A model generated the notes under the pieces. The model was not told where the DNA came from. It ran no database searches and saw nothing but the letters and a program-made list of their open reading frames with translations. The translations under genes were made by a program, and so were the position numbers. Below, in pieces: positions 7,575-14,143 of a DNA stretch of 32,468 nucleotides; the stretch's first letter is position 1, and each line of letters begins with the position of its first letter. This DNA comes from Methanomicrobiales archaeon. Its GTDB lineage: Archaea; Halobacteriota; Methanomicrobia; Methanomicrobiales; Methanospirillaceae. The stretch is taken from contig JANYKQ010000026.1 of the NCBI GenBank assembly GCA_025358115.1, positions 1 through 32,468 on the forward strand, in the 5' to 3' direction.

Positions 7575-7996
7575 GGGGGCGCCTGCTGATCCGGTACTTC
7601 ATGGGGATATGCTTCGCTGAACTCGCGGAGGGCTGGTGCCAGGACCCGGGTCTTGCCAACCAGTGCCGCGATCATGATGGTATCATAGATCTCATCCCGG
7701 CTTGCCCCTTCCTTTGCTGCAGCACGGATGTGCACCTTCATGCAGTACTCGGCCCCCGAACTTGCGGCGGCTGCCAGGGCCACGAGCTCGGCAGTCTTCG
7801 GGGAAAGGTGTTGTGGCCGGCAGACCATCTCGTCTGCCAGTGAAGAGAGGGCAAAGTACTCCGGCCGTTCCCGCAGGACCGGCAGGATATACGGTATGCT
7901 GCCCAGCATCTCCATCGTATCAGCCAGGATATCGTCGCTGACTGAGTCTGCATGGGAAAGGAATTCATGCAGTGCCTTCTGGTTCTTCTGTTTCAT
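7571..7996 (-). CDS. Carboxymuconolactone decarboxylase-like (AhpD superfamily) protein
   Basis: This protein of about 141 aa contains the family core LSPKTAELVALAAAASSGAEYCMKVHIRAA followed by DEIYDTIMIAA. AhpD-like enzymes usually have CxxCxxxH; here the first Cys is Ala (AEYCMKVH), leaving a single Cys plus the conserved His. Disulfide-forming peroxidase-type chemistry is therefore unlikely and a decarboxylase or other role is more plausible. I chose the ATG at 7996 because CCGGAG stands about 9 nt upstream. An in-frame ATG at 8050 would add 18 residues but has no ribosome-binding site. The stop overlaps the start of the amidohydrolase by four bases, so the two form one operon and may act on the same substrate. 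Confidence 0.85.
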   Translation of the reverse strand: MKQKNQKALHEFLSHADSVSDDILADTMEMLGSIPYILPVLRERPEYFALSSLADEMVCRPQHLSPKTAELVALAAAASSGAEYCMKVHIRAAAKEGASRDEIYDTIMIAALVGKTRVLAPALREFSEAYPHEVPDQQAPP

Positions 7997-8123
7997 CCAC
8001 TTAACTCCGGAATAATTACCCTTTATTTCCCTGTTGGTGTCGTATGGCATAAATTATCCGGGTTAATTAAGAGGAAAAATCGGTGCATATTCCACTGAAT
8101 TCCGGCGGGACAGGAAGAGGGTG

Positions 8124-8157
8124 ACGTTTTTTGATACGATTTTGAAACGATTTTGAT
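8124..8157. repeat. Three tandem 11-12-bp repeats upstream of the CMD/amidohydrolase operon
   Basis: Units ACGTTTTTTGAT (8124-8135), ACGATTTTGAA (8136-8146) and ACGATTTTGAT (8147-8157) follow one another without gaps. The period of about one helical turn would put three identical sites on one face of the DNA. They lie upstream of the minus-strand operon and downstream of the PEGA gene, so a regulator site is possible but unproven. Confidence 0.45.
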
Positions 8158-8181
8158 TGTTGCAAAGAGGGCACTACGGCC

Positions 8182-8188
8182 AAAAAAA
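8182..8188 (-). terminator. Oligo-T terminator after the PEGA gene
   Basis: On the minus strand, seven T occur 7 nt beyond the TAA stop (8196-8198), a typical archaeal intrinsic terminator. Confidence 0.5.
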
Positions 8189-8195
8189 GGGATTG

Positions 8196-9317
8196 TTATC
8201 CGCTCTTCCGGAAGAGGGTGGCTGCTGCCCCGCAGATCCCGACAGCGGTGAGAATAACCAGTACACCGACCGGGGATTTGGTTGGCTGTGGCCCGGGTGC
8301 CGTGGGATTCGGCTGCGTGCCCGGGGCGAGTACTCCCGACACATCGGTGCCACTGCCTGTGGCCACGTTCACCGATGACTGCCAGTCCTGGTACCCGTTC
8401 ATCTTCAGGACGATGGCGTGACTTCCCTGGGTGACATCGGGAATGCTGATCGGGGTTATGCCCCGGTAGGCACTGTCAACAAAGACAGAGGCACCCGAGG
8501 GGCTTGACCTGACGGTAATCTGGCCGGTCGTGTCCGGCTGGGGGCCGGGTGCCGAGGGGGAAAGGGTTGCATGGATGTCGTTGATGATACCATTCTGAAT
8601 GGTAACGATCTGGGTATAGGGCTGGTAATCCGGCAGGGTGAGGCGGAGCGTGTAGGTGCCCGGGGTGAGCTGGTTGATGTCAAATGCCCCGCCGGATGTC
8701 GGGGTTGATCCCTGGTAATTGTTGTTCAGGAAGATAGCTGCACCACCCGGGTTGGAATCAACCTGGAGATAGCCTACCCCGGGATTGGGTGCATATTCGA
8801 CCAGTCCCTGGTTGGTCCGGTACACCTGGCCGGCGGTTATGACAACATCCGTCTTCATGTCCTCAAAACCGGCTTTCCTGAACGTCAGGGCATGGGTACC
8901 CGTGGAGAGATCACCAATGATCAGCGGAGTCTCACCGTAATACCGGTTGTCGATCCAGACATCCGCACCCGTGGGGCTGGAGTCAAGGTCAAGGGTTCCG
9001 GTCTGGGGAGTCTCCCTATCGAGCGCCACCATTATCCCGGTGGTTACACCGGGGCCGTTGGCATAGACCGTTCTCGAGGAGAACTGGTAGCCATCCATAT
9101 AGCCGGAGAGGGTGTGGTAGCTGTTCGGGTCGGTTGCAAAGGTGATGGGGGCATCGTGACAGTTCCAGCCGTCCAGACAGACCCAGACGCCGTTTGGCTG
9201 CGAGTTGATGTCAAAATATGCCGTGTCTGCTGCTGCAGGGAGAATGCAGGCAGTGAGGCCGATGAGAAGGATCGCCGTGAGCACCAGCGATCGCGGATTC
9301 ATGATGGTTCGTGCCAT
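8196..9317 (-). CDS. Secreted PEGA-repeat surface protein with C-terminal membrane anchor
   Basis: From the ATG at 9317 this is 373 aa: signal peptide (about 8-31, LVLTAILLIGLTACILPAAA) followed by four consecutive PEGA-type beta domains. They begin near AYFDINSQPNGVWVCLDG, TGTLDLDSSPTGADVWID, GYLQVDSNPGGAAIFLNN and GQITVRSSPSGASVFVDS. Each carries the S-x-P-x-G-A-x-V/I-x-V/L core and a later G-x-H/Y-x-L strand. A Pro/Thr-rich spacer leads to a C-terminal hydrophobic helix (VGVLVILTAVGICGAAATLF) and a basic RKSG tail, a common archaeal cell-surface anchor. A longer frame starting at 9563 adds 82 residues without domain character and crosses the promoter, so it was rejected. ATG 9302 is an alternative start. 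The likely location is the pseudo-periplasm or envelope. Confidence 0.88.
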   Translation of the reverse strand: MARTIMNPRSLVLTAILLIGLTACILPAAADTAYFDINSQPNGVWVCLDGWNCHDAPITFATDPNSYHTLSGYMDGYQFSSRTVYANGPGVTTGIMVALDRETPQTGTLDLDSSPTGADVWIDNRYYGETPLIIGDLSTGTHALTFRKAGFEDMKTDVVITAGQVYRTNQGLVEYAPNPGVGYLQVDSNPGGAAIFLNNNYQGSTPTSGGAFDINQLTPGTYTLRLTLPDYQPYTQIVTIQNGIINDIHATLSPSAPGPQPDTTGQITVRSSPSGASVFVDSAYRGITPISIPDVTQGSHAIVLKMNGYQDWQSSVNVATGSGTDVSGVLAPGTQPNPTAPGPQPTKSPVGVLVILTAVGICGAAATLFRKSG

Positions 9318-9335
9318 AAGAGTAGATGGCGTATA

Positions 9336-9347
9336 TTTTTTATATAG
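9336..9347 (-). promoter_or_regulatory. TATA box of the PEGA-protein gene
   Basis: On the minus strand CTATATAAAAAA is centred about 25 nt before the ATG at 9317, predicting a start of transcription at or close to the first codon. It is one of the clearest TATA boxes in the window. Confidence 0.6.
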
Positions 9348-9510
9348 TCTTTGAAATTTTCCACTACGATGACCAGAGGGGAGAAGGACAGCCCCCGGCA
9401 CCCTGCCGGGTATCCCTGTTTCCTGCACGAATGAGAGGTTCGGGAGACCTTTTCCGTTCCGGGAAAACGGGGGTATCCGGGCTATGCTGTCATCCGTTCC
9501 TTCCAGCAGG

Positions 9511-9520
9511 CATTTATCAT
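9511..9520 (+). promoter_or_regulatory. Probable TATA box of CARF-like paralogue 2
   Basis: CATTTATCAT begins 29 nt upstream of the ATG at 9540, the same element and spacing as CATTTATTAC before the paralogue at 270. It overlaps the upstream in-frame ATG at 9519, which makes that ATG an unlikely translation start. Confidence 0.5.
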
Positions 9521-9539
9521 GACACCCCGGACAGAGATT

Positions 9540-10391
9540 ATGGCCCGGCAGGAACACGTCCATATCATCACAGCAGGAGAGAAGATCTATTCAGCGTACG
9601 CCTCAACCCTGCGGGAGAACCCGGCCATCACCCATACATTCGTTTTTGCCGATACGGAACTCTATACCAACAGTGCCCGCGACAGCGAAGCGGTCTGGGC
9701 AGGGAAAGACCAGGCCCGGGAAGCAGTGAACGCGGTCAAAACCCTTGCAGGATCGTTGAAGATCCCGGCCTCGCTGGTCTACGTCACCCCACCGGCCGAT
9801 GCGTCCGCCCGCGACGCTATCCTTAAGATCAAAAAAGAGCACCCGGACGCAGGTTTCTCCTTCGATCTCTCGGCAGGCTCGAAAGACATGAGCATGGCCC
9901 TTTTCCTGCTCTCGCTCTGGGTGCAGGGAGATGCGTACTACGCGTTTGCCGACCGGAAGGGCGAGGCAACCGGCGCAAAACTCGCGGTGCCAGGGACCCC
10001 TGTGGAGACTGTTGCGGCAAACCCGAATTACCTCAAGATCCTCCAGACGCTCTACTACACCCCGGGGAAACAGGACCACCCGGTCCGGGTCGTGCCCCGC
10101 TCATATCTCTTCAACCAGCTCTCGGGGTTCTACATCCCGGTCCGGAAGAAGGGCGTGAAGGTTGCAAAGAATACGATGGGGAAGACGGACCTGTTTACCG
10201 GGAAGAAGGTGGTGCTTCACGAGCTGAGCCAGGGAACGTTTTCGAATATCCTCAGGACCATGATCGCACTGGATCTGGTCCAGGAACATCCAAATCCGGA
10301 CAGCAACCGGAAGGAAAATTTCTACACCATAACCCCCTCAGGAGCCCTCGCTTTACAACTCGCTGAGATCAAACCGCAAAAACGCGGGTAA
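9540..10391 (+). CDS. CARF-like Rossmann domain + C-terminal winged-helix protein (paralogue 2)
   Basis: This 283-aa protein is collinear with the product of 270-1082: MARQEHVHIITAG against MDPQEHIHIISAG, THTFVFADTELYTNSARD, FDLSAGSKDMSMAL (SAGSK at 111-115) and SLWVQGDAYYAF. The Gly-Ser-Lys loop after a hydrophobic strand is CARF-like. The second half contains HELSQGTFSNILRTMIALDLVQE and YTITPSGALAL, read as a winged helix. The loop region about 140-230 is longer and more basic than in paralogue 1. I chose ATG 9540 rather than 9519 because it aligns with the paralogue's start and keeps the same TATA spacing. It is divergent from the PEGA gene and has a 16-bp perfect palindrome just past its stop. 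No CRISPR locus is nearby. Confidence 0.62.
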   Translation: MARQEHVHIITAGEKIYSAYASTLRENPAITHTFVFADTELYTNSARDSEAVWAGKDQAREAVNAVKTLAGSLKIPASLVYVTPPADASARDAILKIKKEHPDAGFSFDLSAGSKDMSMALFLLSLWVQGDAYYAFADRKGEATGAKLAVPGTPVETVAANPNYLKILQTLYYTPGKQDHPVRVVPRSYLFNQLSGFYIPVRKKGVKVAKNTMGKTDLFTGKKVVLHELSQGTFSNILRTMIALDLVQEHPNPDSNRKENFYTITPSGALALQLAEIKPQKRG

Positions 10392-10442
10392 CATGTACAT
10401 GCTATTGTAGCATGTATATGCGTTAATCACATGTACATGTGA
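10391..10442. repeat. Palindromic ACATGT-rich cluster after CARF-like paralogue 2
   Basis: Directly after the stop there is an imperfect inverted repeat (ACATGTACATG, 10391-10401, against CATGTATATG, 10411-10420). Then comes a perfect 16-bp palindrome TCACATGTACATGTGA (10427-10442). The shared ACATGTACATG core occurs in both. It could fold as an RNA hairpin, or be a dimeric-regulator operator. Confidence 0.6.
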
Positions 10443-10485
10443 TAAAATTCATTTTGCTCACGCCGGATGCTTTTTTGGAAGGGGT

Positions 10486-10582
10486 GGGGGTACCCCCTCC
10501 TGGACATGAGAGGGGGTGGCTTATTTTTCACGCAAGGGGCAGGGACCCCCGAGGGGGTAGGGAGTGATGATGGAGTGCCCCT
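10486..10582. terminator. G/C-rich hairpin cluster, probable bidirectional terminator
   Basis: The 239-nt space between convergent genes contains the perfect palindrome GGGGGTACCCCC (10486-10497). A hairpin ACCCCCTC (10492-10499) / GAGGGGGT (10510-10517) is followed by the T-rich TTATTTTT (10521-10528). A tight hairpin ACCCCCGAGGGGGT sits at 10545-10558, and an outer pairing AGGGGCA (10535-10541) / TGCCCCT (10576-10582) encloses it. The first hairpin plus T-run suits termination of the plus-strand CARF-like gene. The rest of the 10392-10630 gap shows no gene. Confidence 0.5.
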
Positions 10583-10630
10583 GCCACTCACATAATCGTT
10601 CAGGATTGAACAAAAAGAAGAACAGCCTCA

Positions 10631-10963
10631 CTACTGGAGGTTGAACTCCGCTGCTTCTTTTGAAAGGAAGTAACCGAGGATCGTCCGGATGACCACCACC
10701 ACCGCGAGGTTGATGAGATCCTGCTGGGTCGGCGAAAGCAAGGTGGCGAGAATGTCGGCCGCAATCAGGAACTCAAGCCCGAAGACGATCTTGTCGGTAA
10801 AATCCCTCCGGATCTGGTTATAGGTGAGCGCCGCCTTTTTGAACTCAAGGAGAAGAACCCTGATGATCGCCCGGAATCCTCCGAAAATAATCAGGAGTGC
10901 CCCGGCAATACCGAGGAGATCAGCGCACAGATTGATAATTTGAATAACCGTTGGCACATCCAT
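10631..10963 (-). CDS. DUF1622 family small membrane protein
   Basis: This 110-aa protein has a first hydrophobic helix at about 8-32 (INLCADLLGIAGALLIIFGG) and a basic cytoplasmic loop with KKAALTYNQIRRDFTDK. A conserved segment FGLEFLIAADILATLL follows, and a last helix LINLAVVVVIRTILGYFLS. The GLEFLIAADIL motif and length are diagnostic of DUF1622, a membrane family of unknown function common in bacteria and archaea. A longer frame starting at 11071 adds 36 Cys/Pro/Gln-containing residues that do not belong to the family, so ATG 10963 was used. It lies on the same strand as the redox island but is separated from the nitroreductase by 131 nt, so it probably has its own promoter. Confidence 0.82.
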   Translation of the reverse strand: MDVPTVIQIINLCADLLGIAGALLIIFGGFRAIIRVLLLEFKKAALTYNQIRRDFTDKIVFGLEFLIAADILATLLSPTQQDLINLAVVVVIRTILGYFLSKEAAEFNLQ

Positions 10964-11094
10964 ACAAAAGACAAAGATCCCGATACGACATGAATCTTGG
11001 GGTTGGTGACGGGATATCCCGGTTAAAAAGGCGGGCTGCAGGCAAGTTTCTCCGGGGATTTGATAAAACAATTAATAATAAAAAGATGTGCAAG

Positions 11095-11661
11095 TCACCG
11101 GACCCAGGTCACCAGCGGGGGTTTCTTGTCATGGGCTTCGGGGACCTCTGCCGGGTACCCAAAGACGATCGTCCCGACCGGGCTGTAACCCTCCGGGATA
11201 TGGAATCCCGCCATGAGCTCCTTGTTGTCATACGCGACTTCCGTTGATCCTACCCAGCAGCTGCCAATACCATGGGAATGAGCGGCAAGCATCATATTCT
11301 CCGCGCAGAGCGAACAGTCGATCTGCCGGAACCGGCTCGCCGTTTTACCGGTGATCATGATGACGGTCGGGGCATGGTAATAGATCGAGTACCCCTCGCT
11401 CTCCAGCAGTGCCCGGAAGGCATCCGACATCCCGTCGTGGGCATCTTTCATGAGCGAGAGCAGGATGGGCTTGCAGTAATCCGATACCCGGTTTAAGAAA
11501 GCCTGGTCCTGCACCACCACAAACCCCCACGGCTGGAGGGCGAGGGCAGACGGGGCATATGTCCCGGTCTTGATGATCTTCCCGATGTTGATATCGGATA
11601 TCTGCTGCTTCTGGAACTTCCTGACACTGCGGCGTGTCATAATGGCATCAATCGTTTCCAT
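11095..11661 (-). CDS. Nitroreductase-family FMN oxidoreductase (1)
   Basis: The protein has 188 aa and starts METIDAIMTRRSVRKF. The RRSVRKF segment supplies FMN-phosphate contacts in nitroreductases. SALALQPWGFVVV (about 39-51), IDCSLCAENMMLAAHSHGIGSCWVG (about 113-137) and VGTIVFGYPAE are the remaining family signatures. These dimeric flavoenzymes use NAD(P)H or ferredoxin-level electrons to reduce nitro compounds, quinones or flavins; the substrate here is unknown. The start is supported by AGGAG 11 nt upstream. The promoter-proximal side carries two pairs of 10-nt direct repeats (11667-11706), one pair duplicating the AGGAGATTT element. It is the last gene of the minus-strand redox island. 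Confidence 0.88.
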   Translation of the reverse strand: METIDAIMTRRSVRKFQKQQISDINIGKIIKTGTYAPSALALQPWGFVVVQDQAFLNRVSDYCKPILLSLMKDAHDGMSDAFRALLESEGYSIYYHAPTVIMITGKTASRFRQIDCSLCAENMMLAAHSHGIGSCWVGSTEVAYDNKELMAGFHIPEGYSPVGTIVFGYPAEVPEAHDKKPPLVTWVR

Positions 11662-11666
11662 GGTCT

Positions 11667-11706
11667 GAAATCTCCTTAAATCTCCTGAATTTTCTGAAAT
11701 TTTCTG
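11667..11706 (-). repeat. Four 10-nt units (two duplicated pairs) in the nitroreductase leader
   Basis: Read on the minus strand, CAGAAAATTT and CAGAAAATTC (11706-11687) are followed by AGGAGATTTA and AGGAGATTTC (11686-11667). The second pair contains a duplicated AGGAG ribosome-binding element, with only the proximal copy near the usual distance from the ATG at 11661. Confidence 0.5.
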
Positions 11707-11733
11707 GTCCTGGAATCATTAACCTGTATCCGG

Positions 11734-12132
11734 TTAACGTTCCCCGACCTGCACGAGAACGGTCTCCCCTTCAACCCGGACCGGGTAGCATAGGAGGGGT
11801 CGGGGCGGGCGTGATTTTTTGGCATAGTTGAGAACCACGCCGGTCAGATCGGTCCACCGTATCACCCGGCCGTCCCGCAGATCGAACTGCGAGTTGTGCA
11901 TCGGGCAGGTAAGGATGGTCCCGCTGAGTGTCCCCTCCGAAAGATCTGCTCCCAGGTGAGGACAGAGCAGCTCCGTGGCGTAGAACTGCCCGTTCACCCT
12001 CGCAAGAAGGATGCCGGTATCGCCGGCCATCACTTTCCTCAGAGTCCCGTTGCGGAATTCCACCGTGTTTGCTACGGGAAAAAACCGGCTCACATCCTGC
12101 GACACTATGGTGCAGAATACTCCTGTGAACAC
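11734..12132 (-). CDS. Rieske [2Fe-2S] domain protein
   Basis: This protein of up to 132 aa is a single Rieske domain. CPHLG at 57-61 and CPMHN at 76-80 give the Cys57/His59 and Cys76/His79 ligands of a [2Fe-2S] cluster. The flanking text (LLCPHLGADLSEGTLSG, then FDLRDGRV) matches soluble Rieske ferredoxins of the nitrite-reductase-small-subunit or dioxygenase-ferredoxin type rather than membrane cytochrome bc proteins, as no membrane helix is present. The frame opens with GTG at 12132. A second GTG at 12105, preceded by AGGAG, is an alternative that would remove nine residues. It probably carries electrons among the surrounding flavoenzymes; the partner is unknown. Confidence 0.9.
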   Translation of the reverse strand: MFTGVFCTIVSQDVSRFFPVANTVEFRNGTLRKVMAGDTGILLARVNGQFYATELLCPHLGADLSEGTLSGTILTCPMHNSQFDLRDGRVIRWTDLTGVVLNYAKKSRPPRPLLCYPVRVEGETVLVQVGER

Positions 12133-12196
12133 TTAATCGTTATGGCGTACCCCGGTTCCCGGGAAACAGGGGCCTTCTCACCCCGTGCGGGGAGTC

Positions 12197-12766
12197 CTAA
12201 CGGAGCAGGTCCTTCCCGATCCGGTACGCCTGGTCCATGAGCTCCTTCTTCTCCGTTACGGGCGGTTTGACACCGGTATCGAGATCGCAGGCGATCATGT
12301 GATCTTTTACGGTCAGGCCCGACAGGCCCACCGCATACATGAAGGATCCAATCCCGCTCTCAAACAGGTGTCCATCCGGCTGGTTCTGCGTAAAGATGAA
12401 CGAGACCTTCTTCGATGCCGGCAGTTTCGGGACCAGGTTCATGCTGACATACGGGAACATGCGGTCGAGCCACGCCTTGGTCTGGGCCGTGACGGTGGAG
12501 AAGTAGATGGGCGATGCAAGGATCAGCCCGTCCAACTCCTGCACCAGCCGGTGGACCTTCTGCATGTCATCCTTGACCGCACATTCCGCCACATCGTTCT
12601 TCTTGCACCAGTAGCAGGCCTGGCAGCCCCTGATCTTCAGGTCATTCAAGAAGACAGTCTCCGTGGCAATACCCTGTTCCTTCAATCCCCGTTCGGCTTC
12701 CGCTGCAAGGATGCGGGTGTTACCGTTCTTCCGGGGGCTCCCGATCAGTATGGTTACTTTTTTCAT
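12197..12766 (-). CDS. Iron-sulfur flavoprotein (Isf-like) 1
   Basis: The 189-aa product starts MKKVTILIGSPRKNGNTRIL. The SPRKNGNT loop (10-17) binds FMN phosphate in the NADPH-dependent FMN reductase fold. Cys48, Cys51, Cys54 and Cys62 (GCQACYWCKKNDVAECAV) form the compact CX2CX2CX7C [4Fe-4S] motif of archaeal Isf proteins. LILASPIYFSTVTAQTKAWLDR is the conserved middle. Isf from Methanosarcina takes electrons from ferredoxin and can reduce O2 or peroxide; a similar role is inferred here. ATG 12766 was chosen over 12796 because CAGGAG lies about 11 nt upstream and the strand begins normally. It follows the nitroreductase at 12784 by 17 nt. A hairpin CCCCGCACGGGG lies just past its stop. Confidence 0.88.
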   Translation of the reverse strand: MKKVTILIGSPRKNGNTRILAAEAERGLKEQGIATETVFLNDLKIRGCQACYWCKKNDVAECAVKDDMQKVHRLVQELDGLILASPIYFSTVTAQTKAWLDRMFPYVSMNLVPKLPASKKVSFIFTQNQPDGHLFESGIGSFMYAVGLSGLTVKDHMIACDLDTGVKPPVTEKKELMDQAYRIGKDLLR

Positions 12767-12783
12767 GGTTTTGACTCCTGTTA

Positions 12784-13371
12784 TTATTCCACCCATCGTA
12801 CTTTCTGCTCCAGCGCCGGGTCAAGACGCGGCTGGTCTTTCGGTGTTCCCAAGGGGTATCCCAGCGGCGTGATGGCCACGATCTCCTTATCGGGAGGGAT
12901 TGCGAGGATGGTGCGCAAGGTCTTCTCATCCCGGAGGGGGCCCGTCATCCAGCAGGTGCCAAGCCCGAGCGCTGTTGCGGCAAGGAGCAGGTTCTCCATA
13001 GCGGCGCTCGCACTCTCGAGGTTTGCCTTGCGGAGATCCGGGGAATCGTCGGTACTTGTCAGAACGACGATCACCACCGGTGCACCACCGTAGGTCCCGG
13101 CGAACCGGATGAACTCCTCGCGGGAGAGCGAGCCCCGCATCGGCGAGAGGTTCCAGCTCTTCGTATACTCTTCACTGACCCTGCGGTAGCTCTCTCCCAT
13201 CTCCCCGATCTTCTTCCCGGTCACTACCACGAACTCCCACGGCTGGCGGTTCATACCGGAGGTTGCCCAGTTGGCGGCATCGAGAACCGCGTGAATATCC
13301 TCTTTTTTAACCGGGGCCGGGCTGTACTGGCGCACTGCCCTCCGCTGGCGTATCGCTTCGAATATGTCCAT
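12784..13371 (-). CDS. Nitroreductase-family FMN oxidoreductase (2)
   Basis: The protein has 195 aa and starts MDIFEAIRQRRAVRQY, the FMN-binding arginine cluster. It continues ATSGMNRQPWEFVVV, a Ser/Ala-rich helix ASAAMENLLLAATALGLGTCWMTGP and a late AITPLGYP. All nitroreductase hallmarks are present, and length is typical. A purine-rich ribosome-binding site (AAGGGG) lies 9 nt before the ATG at 13371; the upstream in-frame ATG at 13392 lacks one. It is sandwiched between two Isf genes with spacers of 17 and 32 nt, implying co-transcription. It is only moderately similar by eye to nitroreductase 1, so it is not a recent duplicate. Confidence 0.88.
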   Translation of the reverse strand: MDIFEAIRQRRAVRQYSPAPVKKEDIHAVLDAANWATSGMNRQPWEFVVVTGKKIGEMGESYRRVSEEYTKSWNLSPMRGSLSREEFIRFAGTYGGAPVVIVVLTSTDDSPDLRKANLESASAAMENLLLAATALGLGTCWMTGPLRDEKTLRTILAIPPDKEIVAITPLGYPLGTPKDQPRLDPALEQKVRWVE

Positions 13372-13403
13372 GATTTTTCCCCTTCCGTCCAAGTCAGCCC
13401 GGG

Positions 13404-14069
13404 TTACTGCCGGGGTGCCTCGTCTCCGGCCTGCACGAGCCGTGCTCCCAGTTCAGATGCCCGTTTACAATCCAGGGGGAAGACCGTTTTGCGCCGTTCT
13501 TTACGCTCTTCCGGATCGAAGTAATTGAAGACGACCTTGTCGTAATCCTCGAACTGGAGGGTCTCGTTGGAGAAGAGGGATTCCGCATGCCCGAAAGTCC
13601 GGGCAAGAACGCTCTCATTCAGGCCGGTATGGACGGTATAATGGTAATCCTTCATCATCTGTTCCGAGACATTCATCGTGTAGATGAACGCTGTCCGGAT
13701 CTTTCTTTCAAAAAGGGACGTTGGCGGGGTGGAGTAGACAAGATACGGGAAGAGCAGCCGTTCCATGAAGCACCGCATCTCACCGGTCACGGTGCCGAAA
13801 TAGATCGGGGATCCGAGGATGAGGGCGTCCGCCTTCCCGATCCGTTCGAGTATTGGAGTCATCTCGTCCTGCATGGCACATTTCCCATAGCTCTTCCCGC
13901 CTTTCAGCTTGCAGGCAAAACAGCTGGTGCACCCCTTGAACTCCAGATCATAGAGGTGGATGAGTTCGGTCTCCGCACCGGCAGACTGTGCCCCCTGGAG
14001 GGCATGTTTGAGCAGCATTGCCGTGTTCCACTTCTTGCGCGGGCTTCCGTTGATGGCTATGATTTTCAT
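13404..14069 (-). CDS. Iron-sulfur flavoprotein (Isf-like) 2
   Basis: The 221-aa product starts MKIIAINGSPRKKWNTAMLL. Cys47, Cys50, Cys53 and Cys64 in GCTSCFACKLKGGKSYGKC give CX2CX2CX10C, three residues longer than in the other two Isf copies. LILGSPIYFGTVTGEMRCF is the flavin-side loop. The C-terminal extension (about 180-221, VVFNYFDPEERKERR) is longer than in the sister proteins and charged. The FMN loop has Trp (KKWNT) where Gly is usual (KxGNT). An upstream in-frame ATG at 14105 exists, but family alignment favours 14069. It is separated from the next gene upstream, the OYE homologue, by 74 nt. Confidence 0.86.
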   Translation of the reverse strand: MKIIAINGSPRKKWNTAMLLKHALQGAQSAGAETELIHLYDLEFKGCTSCFACKLKGGKSYGKCAMQDEMTPILERIGKADALILGSPIYFGTVTGEMRCFMERLLFPYLVYSTPPTSLFERKIRTAFIYTMNVSEQMMKDYHYTVHTGLNESVLARTFGHAESLFSNETLQFEDYDKVVFNYFDPEERKERRKTVFPLDCKRASELGARLVQAGDEAPRQ

Positions 14070-14143
14070 GATGGTACGCTCAATTTTCACTCGGTTTTTA
14101 CCCATTTTTTCCTATTGGTTTTTCACGTTGGTTTTTTCCGGCC

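Noticed and set aside
9318-9563. 82-residue N-terminal extension of the PEGA protein
   Set aside because: It would place residues before the signal peptide and cover the TATA box at 9336-9347; the extension lacks protein-like character.
270-10391. Hidden CRISPR array or cas genes near the CARF-like genes
   Set aside because: No direct repeats with regular 30-40-nt spacers and no Cas motifs were seen anywhere in the window.
12185-13093. Plus-strand frame (302 aa) opposite Isf 1 and nitroreductase 2
   Set aside because: It spans two well-supported minus-strand genes and their spacer, and its sequence shows no domain.
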